NCBI RefSeq assembly: GCF_000004195.4
Contig: NC_030683.2
Location: 51,535,358 to 51,599,357, forward strand
Origin: Xenopus tropicalis
Taxonomy: Eukaryota > Chordata > Amphibia > Anura > Pipidae
DNA: 64,000 nucleotides
Reading direction: 5' to 3'
In this document: piece after piece, positions 1 through 11,982 of the stretch
Numbering within the stretch: position 1 is the stretch's first letter
Layout of the letters: each line of letters opens with the position of its first letter
Translations under genes and position numbers: made by a program
Notes under the pieces: generated by a model
Told to the model about the DNA's origin: nothing
What the model saw: only the letters and a program-made list of their open reading frames with translations
Databases searched by the model: none

Positions 1-583
1 ACCTTATTATGTAACATTTACAGCATTTACGGTCTGCGTAAAACAAGGCTACAGATAGAAGTATTTATGAGGCTTAGGTTTAAGAGCCTATGTAAAATGT
101 ATCCATTCGCAGTAAAAAAAAAAATCTGTTCTTCAGGGACCTCTAAATAGAGCTTGGAACAAACAATTATTTCATCTATAACTGGAAAGCTTCATACAGC
201 ATCTCTACTCTATGAATACTAAATGAGAATACAACAGCAAGGCTCTTACAGTCAAAGAAAGACACTTTATTTTGGTTTGAAAGTTGTATTTTGTGAAGCA
301 ATTTTTATTATATTCAGATAGATGCCTGCAGTAAATGGGAAAAACAAGCTCTTTTTGGACAATTGTTATATAGAAAGCCCAGTAGTTCTAAAAAGAAAGG
401 TTGATTGGTTATTTGCTTGGTATTGGCTATACAGAGTGTGTATATAAGTGACTGAAAAACTGAAATGTAATGTTGATTGATAATGATATACAGGAGTGGA
501 AGGTCAAAAGAAAGGAGTATTAATATGTTGATTGATAAGGAAAGTACACATCTGTACTAACATTTGTACAATTGCATTGAAAC
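1..583. other. AT-rich sequence, nothing recognised
   Basis: No repeat terminus, coding remnant or RNA gene seen. A short poly-A run lies near 115-123. It ends where the first TAGTGAT MITE begins. Confidence 0.5.
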
Positions 584-824
584 TAGTGATTAGCTAAATG
601 TTTTGGCAGGCATGGAATTGCGCCGAATTTCCACGTTTCACCATTGGCGTATTTTTTAATTTTTTTTTTTAGCAAAATGGGTGCAAAAATTCACCGCTGG
701 GAAATTCGTTATGCAACAAAAAATTGAGCGCATCAAAAGAGAGTCAATTTTTTGACGCTTGTCATTTTCGGTGTTTTGCAAATTTTTGCCTTGAAGCAAA
801 ACAGGACTTATTTGCTCATCACTA
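584..824 (-). mobile_element. hAT-type MITE, TAGTGATGAGCGAA family, diverged copy
   Basis: The termini TAGTGATTAGC and GCTCATCACTA are inverted repeats. The 'aggcatggaatt' block lies just inside the left end, so the copy is inverted relative to the intact copies at 46093, 48414 and 54465. Flanking octamers ATTGAAAC and ATTGTAAG match at 6 of 8 positions, compatible with a decayed 8-bp duplication. It has no coding capacity; the 77-codon ORF at 752-985 is chance. Confidence 0.75.
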
Positions 825-828
825 ATTG

Positions 829-1008
829 TAAGCTGTTTTCTTGTACATTGTACTGTAAGCTCTTTTGGGCAGGGCTCTCTTCACCTCTTGTATCGATTAC
901 TGATTGCTTTATATGTTACTCTGTATGTCCAATGTATGAAACCCACTTATTGTACAGCGCTGAGGGATATGTTGGCGCTTTATAAATAGATGTTAATAAT
1001 AAATAATA
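829..1008 (+). mobile_element. L2-like retroposon 3' tail
   Basis: Contains TGTAAGCTCTTTTGGGCAGG, a 'TTGTACAGCGCTG' block, 'GGCGCTTTATAAATAGATG' and a terminal ATAATAAATAATAAT run. The same block occurs at 14026-14180 (plus) and 55941-56137 (minus). Its order (TGTAAGCTC, GGGCAGGG, CAGCGCT, then AATAAAT and a short simple tail) parallels the 3' end of vertebrate L2 LINEs and MIR SINEs as I know them. I infer a 5'-truncated L2-clade LINE or a SINE carrying its tail. Confidence 0.6.
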
Positions 1009-2758
1009 ATTGAAACCAAAAATTATATGAGTTATCTAACTGCACCCAGAACCAACATTTAAAAGCAAATATACATCATTATGATTTAGAGCCATATATC
1101 TGAATTTGCAGATAGCCTGTTACAATTTCTTTAGATCTCATCAGTGCAAAATACTGGAACATGGCTTCTAAGGGGCTAGTACTTGGACAGCAGAAAAGTG
1201 AAGGAACCATATAGCAAAAAGGGGGAAGTTGTGCTCACCATTAGGCAGTGGGTGATATGAGGCTGTGACCACAAAATTCATTTAGACAGAGACAATGGGG
1301 TACTCTACACTCACCCATTATCAATATATATAGGACACTGAGACATTCTATGCACTAAGGTACCAAAAAATACCCTCCCCTTTAAACAAAACGGAAATTG
1401 TTTGTCCATATATCACAATATATTCAAGCTGGCAACTACTTCAAAGTCTAGCCAGTCCTACACATTATTAAATAATTTAAATATGTTAATTTTGTTGATA
1501 TTGTTAACATTTGTAAAAAAAAAAAAAAAACAATATTGATAAAAATGCATTTTCTGCTTAATCATGCTCTGAATGGATCTGAACCTAACATCCACAATGT
1601 TTGTTGTACATAAAAGATTTAATTTATACTAGTGTTATATTTTGTGTATTGAACTAAAGCTTTGTAAAAGAGAACTTCCATAAAAAGATGACCTTTGTTC
1701 ATGGCAAGATAGCAGGGCTGACCATTAAACTGGGAAAAACGGAAAACATTAATGTCAGATATGGCCATCCATCATATTTGCAACTGTTCATTCACTTTAC
1801 AAGAAACTCGCCAGTATGGACAAGCACATACATACACACACATACAAACAAAAGCAAACAAGCATAACACTACGTTTTACGTTTACGTTTTAATGTGTTA
1901 CATGGTCTTCAAAACATGTAATTTTTTTTGCTCTAGAGAGTCACTTGTGATATAAAGAACTGTTTATAGAATCTTTAGAGAGATGAATCTATATAATGCA
2001 TTAGGGACACAGAGATATAATGACCCAAAGTGTAATACTCTATATTCGAAGAGATAGATACAACACTTCCATTTACAGGGCCAATTATTTTTTAAGAGCT
2101 ATGTAAAGTGATAAAAGAATTATTAAAACCACTCATCCAAATGAATGGTATACTGACTCTTTATTGTTATCATGAGTCATGAAAGGTCTTTGTTTCAGGA
2201 AGTAAACTGCTTTTAAAAAGAATCCATGATTGATTAATTATTAACTGTCCAATTTATTGGTTTCTAGTTCTATTTTCATTTATTAGAATGGTTAAATGTT
2301 TGAAACGATGTTGTAGCACAGTTGTCACAATTACTTACAAATATTCTGCTCCTCATGATATGGGGTGTTTTGATTTGGTGGCGTACTATTATAATATTTT
2401 AACCCATTTATGGTTGGGGCATTTCTGGACACATTTTTCCTCATATAGGGTGCAGAGTGGTAATTATGTATTTTCTGGTGTTTCATTAGCGTGGGATTAT
2501 TTTGGTGCAATTCTGCTGTACCTATTGTCCTATTGTGCCAAGGGATGCATTACAGTTAAACAAATGGGTAGCACAAAGCAAAGAACTGACCAGAACTTTA
2601 TTATCTATGCCAGAGGTAACCATGATCTTTCGATTTATAGAACTAAAAGAATTAGTCATATCTAGTCTATTACCCTTTAAAGATAATGCTCATCATATAG
2701 AGGTTATGAAAAATAAATATTTGTACTATATAGGCCCTATAATAAGATGTTTACCGAT
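1009..2758. other. Unclassified AT-rich sequence
   Basis: No recognisable gene or repeat. A poly-A run lies at about 1515-1531. The 125-codon ORF at 2288-2665 has no family signature that I recognise and no splice or codon support. Confidence 0.45.
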
Positions 2759-2869
2759 TTAGCAAATTGATGGCAAATTTTTGCAGCCGTTTTGCAAAAC
2801 ATTTGAAAATGCTAAAATGCGGAATTTCGCAGCAAATCCATGCCTGGTGAAAAATTTCACTCATCTCTA
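2759..2869 (+). mobile_element. hAT-type MITE fragment, TAGTGATGAGCGAA family
   Basis: Only the right part remains. It contains 'aaatccatgcctggtgaaaa' and ends in CACTCATCTCTA, matching the right end of the intact copies. The left terminus is missing. Confidence 0.7.
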
Positions 2870-2989
2870 GAGCGCAGTATATATAATGTACAGATTGTTG
2901 CCTGAACCTTTCATATTTGTGATAATGTTACCTTTTTTGACCACGCCCACTTTGTGGCCACGCCCCAATTGCCACACCCCATTTTTTAA

Positions 2990-3344
2990 ATAGTGCCCAC
3001 GATGGGCCCAATAGACAGCACCCCCATACAGTGCCCCCCATACACAGTGCCTCATTTGCCCCCATAAACAGTACCCCCCCATAGACAGTGCCCCCAATTG
3101 ACCATTCCCTCAATTGCCCCACAGACAGTAGCCCCCATACAGTGCCCCCATAGAAAGTACCCTCCATACACAATGCCCCCATACACAGTAGCCCTCCTTA
3201 CACAGTGCCCCACCATACACAGTACCCCCCCATACACAGAGCCCCCCCATACACAGAGCCCCTCTTACACAGTGCCCCACCATACACAGTACCCCCCCAT
3301 ACACAGAGCCCCCCCATACACAGAGCCCCCCCATACGCAGTAGC
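2990..3344. repeat. C-rich minisatellite, ~17-bp unit
   Basis: Repeats of a unit like GCCCCCCATACACAGT, with 15-20 bp spacing and many single-base variants. It is strongly strand-asymmetric (C-rich on plus). Overlapping ORFs on both strands (81 and 140 codons) come from the repetition and are not genes. Confidence 0.85.
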
Positions 3345-3470
3345 ACGTGTGACGTCACACGTACGCGCGGGCGCAACCTTATAAAAGGAACTGTCGCGGC
3401 CGTACGAGGAGCCGCAAGAAGAGACGGTGCCTGAGCGGTGGGCTGCGGTACGGGGACAGTTGGGAGGTAT
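3345..3470 (+). promoter_or_regulatory. CRE palindrome plus TATA box, promoter-like GC-rich block
   Basis: 3345-3362 is a perfect 18-bp palindrome, ACGTGTGACGTCACACGT, centred on the full CRE core TGACGTCA. TTATAAAAGG follows at 3379-3388, about 17 bp downstream, and leads into GC-rich sequence. The spacing and order look like an RNA polymerase II promoter reading rightward. It sits between a minisatellite and a transposon terminus, so it is probably transposon-derived. Activity is inference. Confidence 0.45.
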
Positions 3471-3575
3471 GCTAAGACCATCGGAAATAAGTGTTTTCCG
3501 ATGGTCTTAGACGACCCCTCTGAAAGGGTCATTCGACCCCCAAAGGGGTCGCGACCCCCAGGTTGAGAACTGCTG
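3465..3575. mobile_element. hAT (Charlie group, SPIN/URR1-like) terminus
   Basis: Read on the minus strand, it starts CAGCAGTTCTCAACC and continues through GGTCGCGACCCCTTTGGGGG and CTAAGACCATCGG. This matches the terminus I remember for URR1/SPIN hAT elements of tetrapods. The 'ctaagaccatcgg' block also appears inverted at 3473-3485, making a hairpin with its partner. I see no opposite terminus or 8-bp duplication, so the left end is missing or unrecognised. Confidence 0.6.
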
Positions 3576-4839
3576 CACTAAACCAAATTCAAAATTTTCA
3601 GGCGTCGGGTGGGGGGGGGGGGCGGGGTGACAGCTATCATTCTGTGATCATTCTGTGCTAGCTGTTCTTACTTTCTTTCTGCAGTGTTTTTTTGTCCTGT
3701 AACTATACCAGACTGTTAGACCATACCCAATGGTAGGCCTCCTTTCAGGACACTTTCAGTTGCTGATTTGTCTTCTTAAGAAAGAAATCCTTTGATGAGC
3801 TTTTCTAACTAAAAGCTCTGACTAAAGATTTAACCTCTAGCTGAGCTCTTTTGAGATATTCATTCTTGGTAGATCTATTGGGACTGTATCCAAAGAAGTT
3901 TATCATTTATATAAACGGAGTTTATAATTGTTAGCACTAGTTTCTGAAATGATATTAAAGCCACTGGTATGAGGTAGTTTAGGCCGTTTAGCATCTTTCT
4001 TTTGTGAACCAGAATTACCATGAAAGTGTTAAAAATAGTGCGGTATCTAGGCTTGATTTAGAAAATCTTTAAATGTCAGTGTGTTCATCCACTAGCTGTT
4101 CTGCAGGATACATTCTTCTATGGTCTGGCTGAATTTAAATTTTAAGAGAGAACCATTTTAATGAATAAACAGAGGGCCCTTCATTATAGGATAAATAATA
4201 TCTTGATTCCCTGCTAAAGTCTGGATTCAATGCAGGGTTTCCTGGAAAAGGTTTAGCATGGAGTAGTTTAATACAATGTGATTCTGGGTAGGTCAATACT
4301 ATAGAATGGTGCATTGGTCAGATGGGCAAGCTCAGCATTAAACGACCTGTTAAGTAGTTAATAGTGCAACCTCCTTGATCAGATGGGCAGGTCTACATTT
4401 TTTTCTGCATTTGGTCATACCCTATGAAATGCTGAAATCTGACTGGTCAGAGTGTTGGACTACTTTACATGAGGCAGTCAAGATTGCTAGGTAATAGAAA
4501 ACAGCTTATTATTAATAGAGGGCTTAACCTTAGCACCCTTCATACTATTTAGATAATGAGTAAGAGGCAGGATGGGGTGAGTACAGAAAGATGGAATAAA
4601 ACAGTAATGTAGCTTGTGCAATAGCTAACTCTGGATGCCCACTTTGGATAACACTCTTTACCACAACATTGAAAATAAAAATTAGGTTTTACCTCCTCTG
4701 CTCACGGAACCAGTTTTACAATCAGTCCCACTTCCACAAAGAGCTTTGCCATCCATCCAGTGTGTTTAAGTATAGTCTGATTTGCTCTTTCTTCCATGTT
4801 GTACCTCCTAAGCAAAGAGCTTGTGACTAGTTAAGATCT
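3576..4839. other. Unclassified sequence
   Basis: A G-run lies near 3610-3625. I see no coding remnant or repeat terminus. The motif 'cagatgggca' occurs twice (near 4319 and 4380), suggesting a small local duplication. Confidence 0.4.
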
Positions 4840-4999
4840 TTTTTGGGAAATGGGCACAAAAATTTGCCGCAGAAAAAAATTTGCTGCGCAACCAAAAAAA
4901 TTACATTAAAAATGTTGCGCCTAATTTTTCGTGCTTTGTTAATTTTCCGCTGTTTTGCAAATTATTCTGCAAAACTGGACAAAACTTCGCTCATCACTA
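4840..4999 (-). mobile_element. hAT-type MITE fragment, TAGTGATGAGCGAA family
   Basis: Begins in 'gggaaatgggcacaaaaatt' and ends CTTCGCTCATCACTA, matching inverted family members. The far terminus is not seen. Confidence 0.7.
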
Positions 5000-5041
5000 T
5001 ACATGACTCGTCTACCTCTGTAATAAACAGGGTTAATTTGC

Positions 5042-5544
5042 TTAAAGGGGATATAAAGTAAAAAATCATAATCCTTGTGATTGTTATTTAGGCCAAATGA
5101 AATAAATTTGCAATAGAAACCCATAAAAAACTATCTACTGAATTTTAATTAAAAGTCTTTGTATTTGCACCTTATGTTATTCCCCTGAAATGAGCTCTGA
5201 TCACAGATCTTGGAAACCTACAACCCCCCCCCCCCCAAAAAAAAATAAATAAAAGTAGGGACTGTCCTATACCAGACTTAAAAAAAAGCACAGGAGTTTG
5301 TTTACTTTAGTTGCTGATAAAGTCAGGTGCAGATAAGAAAGTGAGGAGCAGAGAGTAGAACACATCCACTCCTCATTCTGCCACAGACACTCAGGAATAC
5401 AGAGCCCCCAGATAGCTGTGTTTTAACCCTGTTTTAACTGCTTTGCCATCTGATTTTTTAAGAACAACATGTCTTATAGTGCTTTACTGTCTTAGGGCTA
5501 TATATACACACAGACTTAAGATTTTAACATTATATCCCCTTTAA
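5042..5544. mobile_element. T2/Kolobok-type MITE, TTAA-flanked
   Basis: Bounded by TTAAAGGGGATATAAAGT on the left and TTATATCCCCTTTAA on the right. The outer TTAA is the typical target duplication of this frog MITE group. 503 bp, no coding capacity. It contains poly-C/poly-A near 5225-5250. Confidence 0.8.
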
Positions 5545-7005
5545 ATGCTACTTACAGATGTCTTAGAGATTGTATAATCAGCATTTCCTCACTGCATACT
5601 GCTCACTTCTCACACAGTGGTCTGCAACCTCTCTCTCCCTTAATAGTGTGCACTTCATTACTTCCTCTACTTTTCTGCACAGTTATGGCTCCTTTGCAGT
5701 TTCAATCAACAAAGTCCTTTCTGTGCTATGCTGGGAGATCAAATGCAGCAGCACAAACAAAATACAAAAGGTTTATTCAGTCTATTAAAGGACATAATAC
5801 ATGGACTTACATGAAGGTTAAAATACTCCTGCTTGCTAATGTGTTTTGTTAAGTCACATCACTTCCTTAGAAGCATCCTGTCTTACACAGCAGTGTCTTC
5901 TTATACACTCAGCATTCGATTATTTTGATTATTCGATTATTTAAGTTAAAAAAAAGTATAATGTACATGATAAATAGAGCTAGATATCCCCTTACATTAC
6001 ATGCATAGAGAATAAAATCATATTAAGACAATGTTAAGAGACCAATTCAATATTTAGTCCAAAAGCGACAAGAATCCAACATGGTTTCTTCCTAGGAAAT
6101 GATTTGTACCTCTCATTCTCTTTTTTCTTGTGGAATATAACCAAAAATTTCAATTCATCAGATTGTAACATTGGTGCTATAGTTTGCTCCTCCCAATAGC
6201 CCACATATAAATTAGAATAGCTAGGAGCAAAATTACTGCTTACTATAACTGAAGAACTGGAGAATGAATTCCCCTTCATACCAGAAGTAATTGTTGAATT
6301 CCTTCCAGATTCAATTCTCTTTGGGCGTATTTCATATTTTCATCCTTATCTTAAAAACGAGAGATTGTATTGATACCGATCTCATATTTATACAGGTTTA
6401 GAGGGATGATATTTCATAAGTGACCAATAAATAATTATCCTGCCACTTTTAAGCTTCCACAAATTGAATTGCCTTTGCTGTATCCTTAATAAAGAGGGTA
6501 GCTGGCCCTTGTGTTTCTGTGGAAACACATCAATATACTTTGACAGGTTATTGTCAGTTCTTTATTCTTATCTTTTAGCTACTGTAAGTGTATCATATTG
6601 TAAATGTTTAGAAGGTCAGTGTCCTACATTAGAAAGGAAGAAAAATTAAACTAATTAATATTTAAACTTGCATTTTACATAGTAAAAATGGTAATTTTGT
6701 AAATTTGTAAAAATGTTGTGTCCTATTCGAGAATGAAATGTTGTTAAACTGAAATGCCTTTTATTGCAGGTTACATCAGAAAGATCTTCTGACCCCCCCC
6801 CCCCAAAAAAAAACCCAAAACAAAAACTAATGTACACCATTTGATTTGGCCTAACAAATCAATAAAGATGTAACATGTCCCACTTCAGATCAATGTGAAC
6901 AAAACAAGCTTGCAGATGATCACTTTGATGTATTAACAATTCCTGTTAACTAATTACAAGTTCATTCTATGACAAATTCAGTTGTTGTTACTGTTATAGG
7001 AATCC
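5545..7005. other. Unclassified AT-rich sequence
   Basis: A T2-like left end (TTAAAGGACATAATAC) starts near 5786, but I could not find its partner. No gene remnant seen. Confidence 0.4.
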
Positions 7006-7111
7006 CACTTTTTTATTAACAGTTTTTGCTTTTACATAACAAGACAACAAATTTCACATTGTATATATAAATATACAGATTGATTGATGGGTGATTCCGT
7101 TCAAACAGATA

Positions 7112-7215
7112 TCAAAGAAAAAGAAAGAAAAAAGAAGGAAAAAGAAAAAAGGAGGTAAAGGAGGAGATAAGGAAAACAAAGAAAAGCTGAAAAAAGAAAA
7201 TAAAAAAGAAATAAG
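7112..7215 (+). repeat. Polypurine tract
   Basis: About 100 bases almost wholly A and G on the plus strand. It lies at the 3' side of the minus-strand LINE remnant, where LINE C (at 36820-36895) also carries a purine-rich stretch, so it may be LINE 3' untranslated sequence. Confidence 0.6.
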
Positions 7216-7309
7216 AATTCCAATAATACCACAAACAAAGGCCTGATAGAAAATAAAAATGCATTAAAAAGTGTAACAATTAATGCCTAAACATTAGCGA
7301 CTCACATTA

Positions 7310-9345
7310 CTCCTCAATGTTAGCAATAAAATTCTGACATGAGTACCATTTATTCAGGTGGTTAATCGGGATCTTTTGTTTAGTAATTGTTGTAATTATG
7401 TCTTGAAATAGCTCTTGTCTAGGGGACTGGTCTAAGCATAATGAATTAAACATTTTAGATAAGATTGGGGATAAAGTGGGTGCAAAAATTGTAGAAAAAT
7501 TATTAGAGAATCCATGCCTGGTCCTGGTGCTTTATTGTTTTTAAGCAATTTAATTGTAGTAGATACCTCTTCAGAGGTAATAGGGGAGTTAAGAACTTCT
7601 AGTTGGTTTTTTGATAGAGTAGGCAGAGAAATACTATCAAGAAATCCAGAAATAGATGATCGGTCAGGCTGTGGAATGGTTGTGTCGTTTTTTAGATTAT
7701 GCAGTTCTCTATAGTATTTTGCAAATTCTAGGACTCTGTGTTTTGAATTAGTCAAGCTATAAGCTATAAGAATTCTATTGGCGATTCTTGCTTCTTTTAG
7801 TTCGTCAGCCTTATTGTCCTCAGCATAGTACAGTTGTTTTGATAACATAATCTGTTAGGCAACCTTTTCCATATTAAGCATATTAATTTATTTATTTAAT
7901 GTATTTTTTATGTAATCAGCTCTCCAGTTGGATTTAGCTTGTGCTGATTTGTAGTTTCTAGAAGTCTGAGGTTCAAATCTAATAGAGTAGCCATCTTATG
8001 TTTCTATTCACTTGACACTATAGAAATAAAGTGTCCTCTAATAAAGGCTTTATACAAACATCATAGTAAATCTGTATCAGTTTGTGGTTGTTCTTAAACT
8101 GGGCAGTTGAAAGATCAGTTAGCTTGTCTAAAGTTTTCTTGTTTGATAGTATAGAATTGTTTAATTTCCATAAAGTGGCAGATGAAGGTATATGTTTAAG
8201 ATCAAGATAACATCCAACCAGGGCATGATCCGATCAAGTAAATACACCTATATACGATTTAGACACTTGATTTAGTAGATGCACATCAGATAGGATTAGA
8301 TCTGTTCTTGAGTAAGAAGACTGAGCTGCAGAGAAAAAGGAATAGTCATGTTCTAGAAGGTGCCAGGATCTCCATTTATTATACAACTCATAATGTCTCA
8401 TGGTACTGGCAAATGCTTTCGCTAAGTGTTGTGTTATCCGTAAGGAATTGCCTTGCGGAACAGGAGATTTGTCCACATAAGGGTCTGGGACCAAATTAAA
8501 ATCACTTAAAACTAATAATTTTTTCTAGTATCAGGTTTGATTTTCTTTAACACCTTATTAATAAAACTGAAATGATGTGTGTTTGGAGCATAAAGATTAA
8601 TCAGAGTGTAGGGCTGAGAATTTATTCCATATTTCCATACCTTTATGGTCAACAAGAACCTCATTATTTTTATATATAAGAGACTTTTTTAAAAGAATTG
8701 CAACTCCATTTTTTTAAATTTGTGCATTTACATAAAATATCTGGATATGTTTTTGAGAAAAATTTAGGATGACCTTTGCCCTCTAAATGAGTTTCTTGAA
8801 TACACAAAATATCAATACTTGATTCTTTTTCCCAGTTAAAGTGGACCTGTCACCCAGACATAAAAAGCCCTTTTCAAATTAAACATGAAACCCAAAATCA
8901 TTTTTTTTAATCCCAGCTGCCTTAGGCATAGAGGTGGGGCAGACAGATGCTTTCACTTTCAATTCAGATCTTCTTTGATGTTGCTGCACTCCTCGCATTC
9001 CCCCTCCCTCCTCACCATGTAATTATGTAACCAGTGCATGGACATGGGTATCAGGTCCCCCCATACTGGCACAGAAACAAGATATTGGCAGGATGCAATG
9101 CTTGCTTTGATGACAGTGTCCACAAAATGGTGCCTGGCTGCTTGCTGCTTGATTTTCAAGGCTGAAGAAAATAAGATTAAAATAATTTATATAGTGTAAG
9201 TAAAGTTTATTTAGAAATAGAAAACAATTGGAATTATTTCTTAAGGTGACAGGTCCCCTTTAAGCAATAACCTCCTTTTTTGTGGGTTGTTAAGCGCTTT
9301 AACATTTAATGAGGCAATGTGGATTTTCATATTACTCAGGATGAT
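7310..9345 (-). pseudogene. L1-like LINE ORF2 relic (endonuclease and start of reverse transcriptase), split by a MITE
   Basis: Read on the minus strand from 9345: residues like IHIASLNVKALNNPQKRR begin an APE-type endonuclease. After removal of the TTAA-flanked MITE at 8836-9263 the frame runs on as LNWEKESSIDILCIQETHL, with the conserved catalytic-site motif IQETH. Further on come YSFFSAAQSSYSRTDLIL (8234-8494) and SDHALVG, the conserved SDH box. At 7432-7848 the start of the reverse transcriptase follows: ITSEEVSTTIKLLKNNKAPGPG, close to the L1 consensus but with DG changed. Frameshifts and stops are frequent and the rest of the reverse transcriptase is missing. It is dead. I place it in the L1/Tx1-like clade by these motifs. 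Confidence 0.85.
8836..9263. mobile_element. T2/Kolobok-type MITE inside the LINE endonuclease domain
   Basis: Ends TTAAAGTGGACCTGTCACC and GGTGACAGGTCCCCTTTAA, with one TTAA at each end. Removing it with one TTAA restores the LINE reading frame exactly, so it inserted after the LINE. Confidence 0.9.
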
Positions 9346-10403
9346 ATGAGTAAAAGAACTTTAAGTTCTTAGATTAAGTTACCAGGAGTTTTGTGTGTAA
9401 ATAGTAAGAAAAGAAAAAAAGAAAATTACACAATTTGTTACTATTTCACAGATAAGCGTCTGTTAGGAGATAAATAATGCCACATAAATAAAATAAGTGT
9501 AGCCAACTTTTGGCTAAGGCTTAACTTCTAGCACGCAGTCACCTGCATGTGGCACTACAGGAGTCCTTTCTTAGAGTTCTCCCTGGTACTCCCACCAAGA
9601 GACACTCCTATAGAGCTGTTTTTTTGTTTTGCAGACTATTAATAAACCAGTGATTTTCATAATTCATAATGTGCAAGATGAATGTGTGAATGTAAATACC
9701 CTTTACAGAATAAAACCCCAAAAGTTATATCAATAAGTGCATTCACTTGAAATTTCTGAAATGCAGAAAATTTCATGATACTATACATTTAAGCTGGTTC
9801 TTTATGTAGTACTGCACAAGTAAATCTGTAGAACAGAACTAATTCTGCTTTCCAGGACTTTTGCCCAGTCATTTCTATCAATCGGTAAACAGTGAAGATC
9901 ATACATTATGAATTGTGTTATTTAACCATGCTGCAAGAGAGAGCTATGTTTTTGCATGCAAAGATATATGGTTTATTGCTAGCACTAGGGCAATACCCTG
10001 TAGATTACAATCGAAAACTGCATTATGGTAGCTTAAATGAAATACGATGGGGTCAGATTGACTATAGATTTAACTTTAGGGGCTATGTGTCATTACTCAA
10101 TAAATTACATGAACTCTGGTTGAAAATCCTATTGTGAGCTACTGTAAGTCAGAAGATTTCTGACTCCAATTATATGGCATTATATTAGTGTGTGTGTGTA
10201 TGTGTTGAGCAAGCAATGGACTGGGGAATTCAGTAAACGGGGTCAATTTAAAAGGGCAATGGACAGAAAATAGGCCAAATAATAAGACCTGCAAAATCAG
10301 GATTCAGGAAAGAAGAACTTACATAAATTTGCTCCATGTTTGTGCCCATGAGTTAATGATATTTAATACATTTTACCACAATTCTTTAAATACAATATTA
10401 GTA
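9346..10403. other. Unclassified sequence
   Basis: The first part may be upstream LINE sequence, but I see no motif. No other feature recognised. Confidence 0.4.
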
Positions 10404-10731
10404 CAGGTATAGGACCCATTATCCAGAATGCACGGGACCAAGGGTATTCCGGATAAGGGGTCTTTCCGTAATTTGGATCTCAATACCTTAAGTCTACTAA
10501 AAAATCAATAAAACATGAATTAAACCCAATAGGATTGTTTTGCATCCAATAAGGATTAACTATATCTTAGTTGGAATCAATTACAAGGTTTTGTTTTATT
10601 TCTACATAGAAAAAGGAAATCAGTTTTAAAATTCTGAATTATTTGATTAAAATGGAGTCTATGGGAGACGGGCATTCCGTAATTCGGAGCTTTCTGGATA
10701 ACGGGTTTCCGGATAAAGGGTCCGATACCTG
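10404..10731 (-). mobile_element. 328-bp TA-flanked MITE (CAGGTAT...ATACCTG family)
   Basis: Begins CAGGTATAGGACCC and ends GGGTCCGATACCTG, flanked by TA on both sides. It is inverted relative to the copies at 16100, 39297 and 49132. Length is 328 bp, identical to two of them. The flank also shares TAGTA on both sides here, but other copies share only TA. TA duplication suggests Tc1/mariner-type mobilisation; it is non-coding. Confidence 0.85.
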
Positions 10732-10927
10732 TAGTACTGTAAAGCTGATTGTTCAAGTGTGAAAGAGGTCTTCCATCCAGAAACTGTGTTTTGCATTCAT
10801 TCTTCAATTATTTGTATGTTTATAGTATCTGCACACCTGACTCTGACCCCTAAAACAATGTTGAAAGTCAGCTGATTAAAGCTGATTAAGTGACCTAGAG
10901 GAGATCTGTTTCCTGTTACATTGCTCT

Positions 10928-11208
10928 GAGGGTTATTGCACAAAGGGAGATTTCTCACCTGTGGTTAAATCTGCGCTACCGCGGGCACCAGGTGTACAAA
11001 AAATGTCTTGCCATTGAATAACATTACAATCGCAGCAAGTAAAACCTCCCTGTACATCTGTGCATGATTAAGACAGATGGCAGTGAGTGCTAAATTTTAC
11101 TTTTGATGATCATAATGTTATTCAATGGCAAGTCATTTTTGCCACATTTGTGGTAGCGCAGATTTTACTGCAGGTGACAAACACCACCATGTGCCATTGC
11201 CCTTAGAG
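10928..11208. mobile_element. Inverted-repeat MITE, unclassified
   Basis: Long inverted arms: the left holds TCACCTGTGGTTAAATCTGC, GCGCTACC and CTTGCCATTGAATAACATTA; the right carries their complements near 11110-11190. Arms are about 95 bp with scattered differences. No clear target duplication. Confidence 0.7.
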
Positions 11209-11982
11209 TCAGGCCCAGAGGGCATAAATGACACTGCTTTAAGCTGCAATTATATTTACAAATAACTGTTACAGATGCAGTTTATTTCAATATACAAAAA
11301 TCAGTATTTGGGTGGCAGAACTCTTTAAGGGAACCACTTGACTTCACCTAAGTTTCCAACAAGTATTCTCTTTTAATTGCATTGTAAGCTTACTGTTGTT
11401 TGATGCAGCTGCCAGCAAGTTCTAGCAGCAAACTGTACTTTAAAAATTGTCCAGACTTAGAAGATTTTGCTGATATTGCTAAGTTTATAAAACTACAGAT
11501 TTGCTGGAAGTGTTTCATTAAAAATTGCTTCAACGCAACTTTTGATTTACCCAGCTTTATACAGTATATTAATTATTTATTAAGGACTTAGATAACTAAT
11601 TTACTTCAACCATGAAATTACTTTGTCATTTCAGACCTGGAGAAATTTCATTATTTCCTACAGGAGGATGAAGACTTTCATTGACATGTTACTACCTTAC
11701 TTTAATGTGGTCAGTGTTGTTGGAATCCTATTTAAATAATGTGATTTTAATTCTTAATGCTTAAGTGACTTTACCTTTAATATGCTGACATGGCTTCATA
11801 TCCGTTAGACTTTTCAGGAAAAATTTTGGAGCTCTTTTAAATAGGCAATACAAATAATAAGGGAAAACACAAAAATAGGTGATGCTCCTAATTCACCACT
11901 ATATGAATATTTAGATTCCCCTTGGTTTATCTTACAGAAAATCCACTCTAGGGAGAACTGCAGCTACAGATTATATGTTTGT
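11209..11982. other. Unclassified AT-rich sequence
   Basis: No gene or repeat terminus recognised. Confidence 0.45.

Noticed and set aside
2288..2665. 125-codon ORF as a possible exon or gene
   Set aside because: Residue composition and lack of any recognisable motif fit chance in AT-rich DNA.
3110..3532. 140-codon minus-strand ORF with glycine-rich repeats
   Set aside because: It lies in the 17-bp minisatellite and the GC-rich block; overlapping ORFs on the other strand have the same cause.
5786..6045. T2-like terminus TTAAAGGACATAATAC
   Set aside because: No matching right end found, so not called an element.
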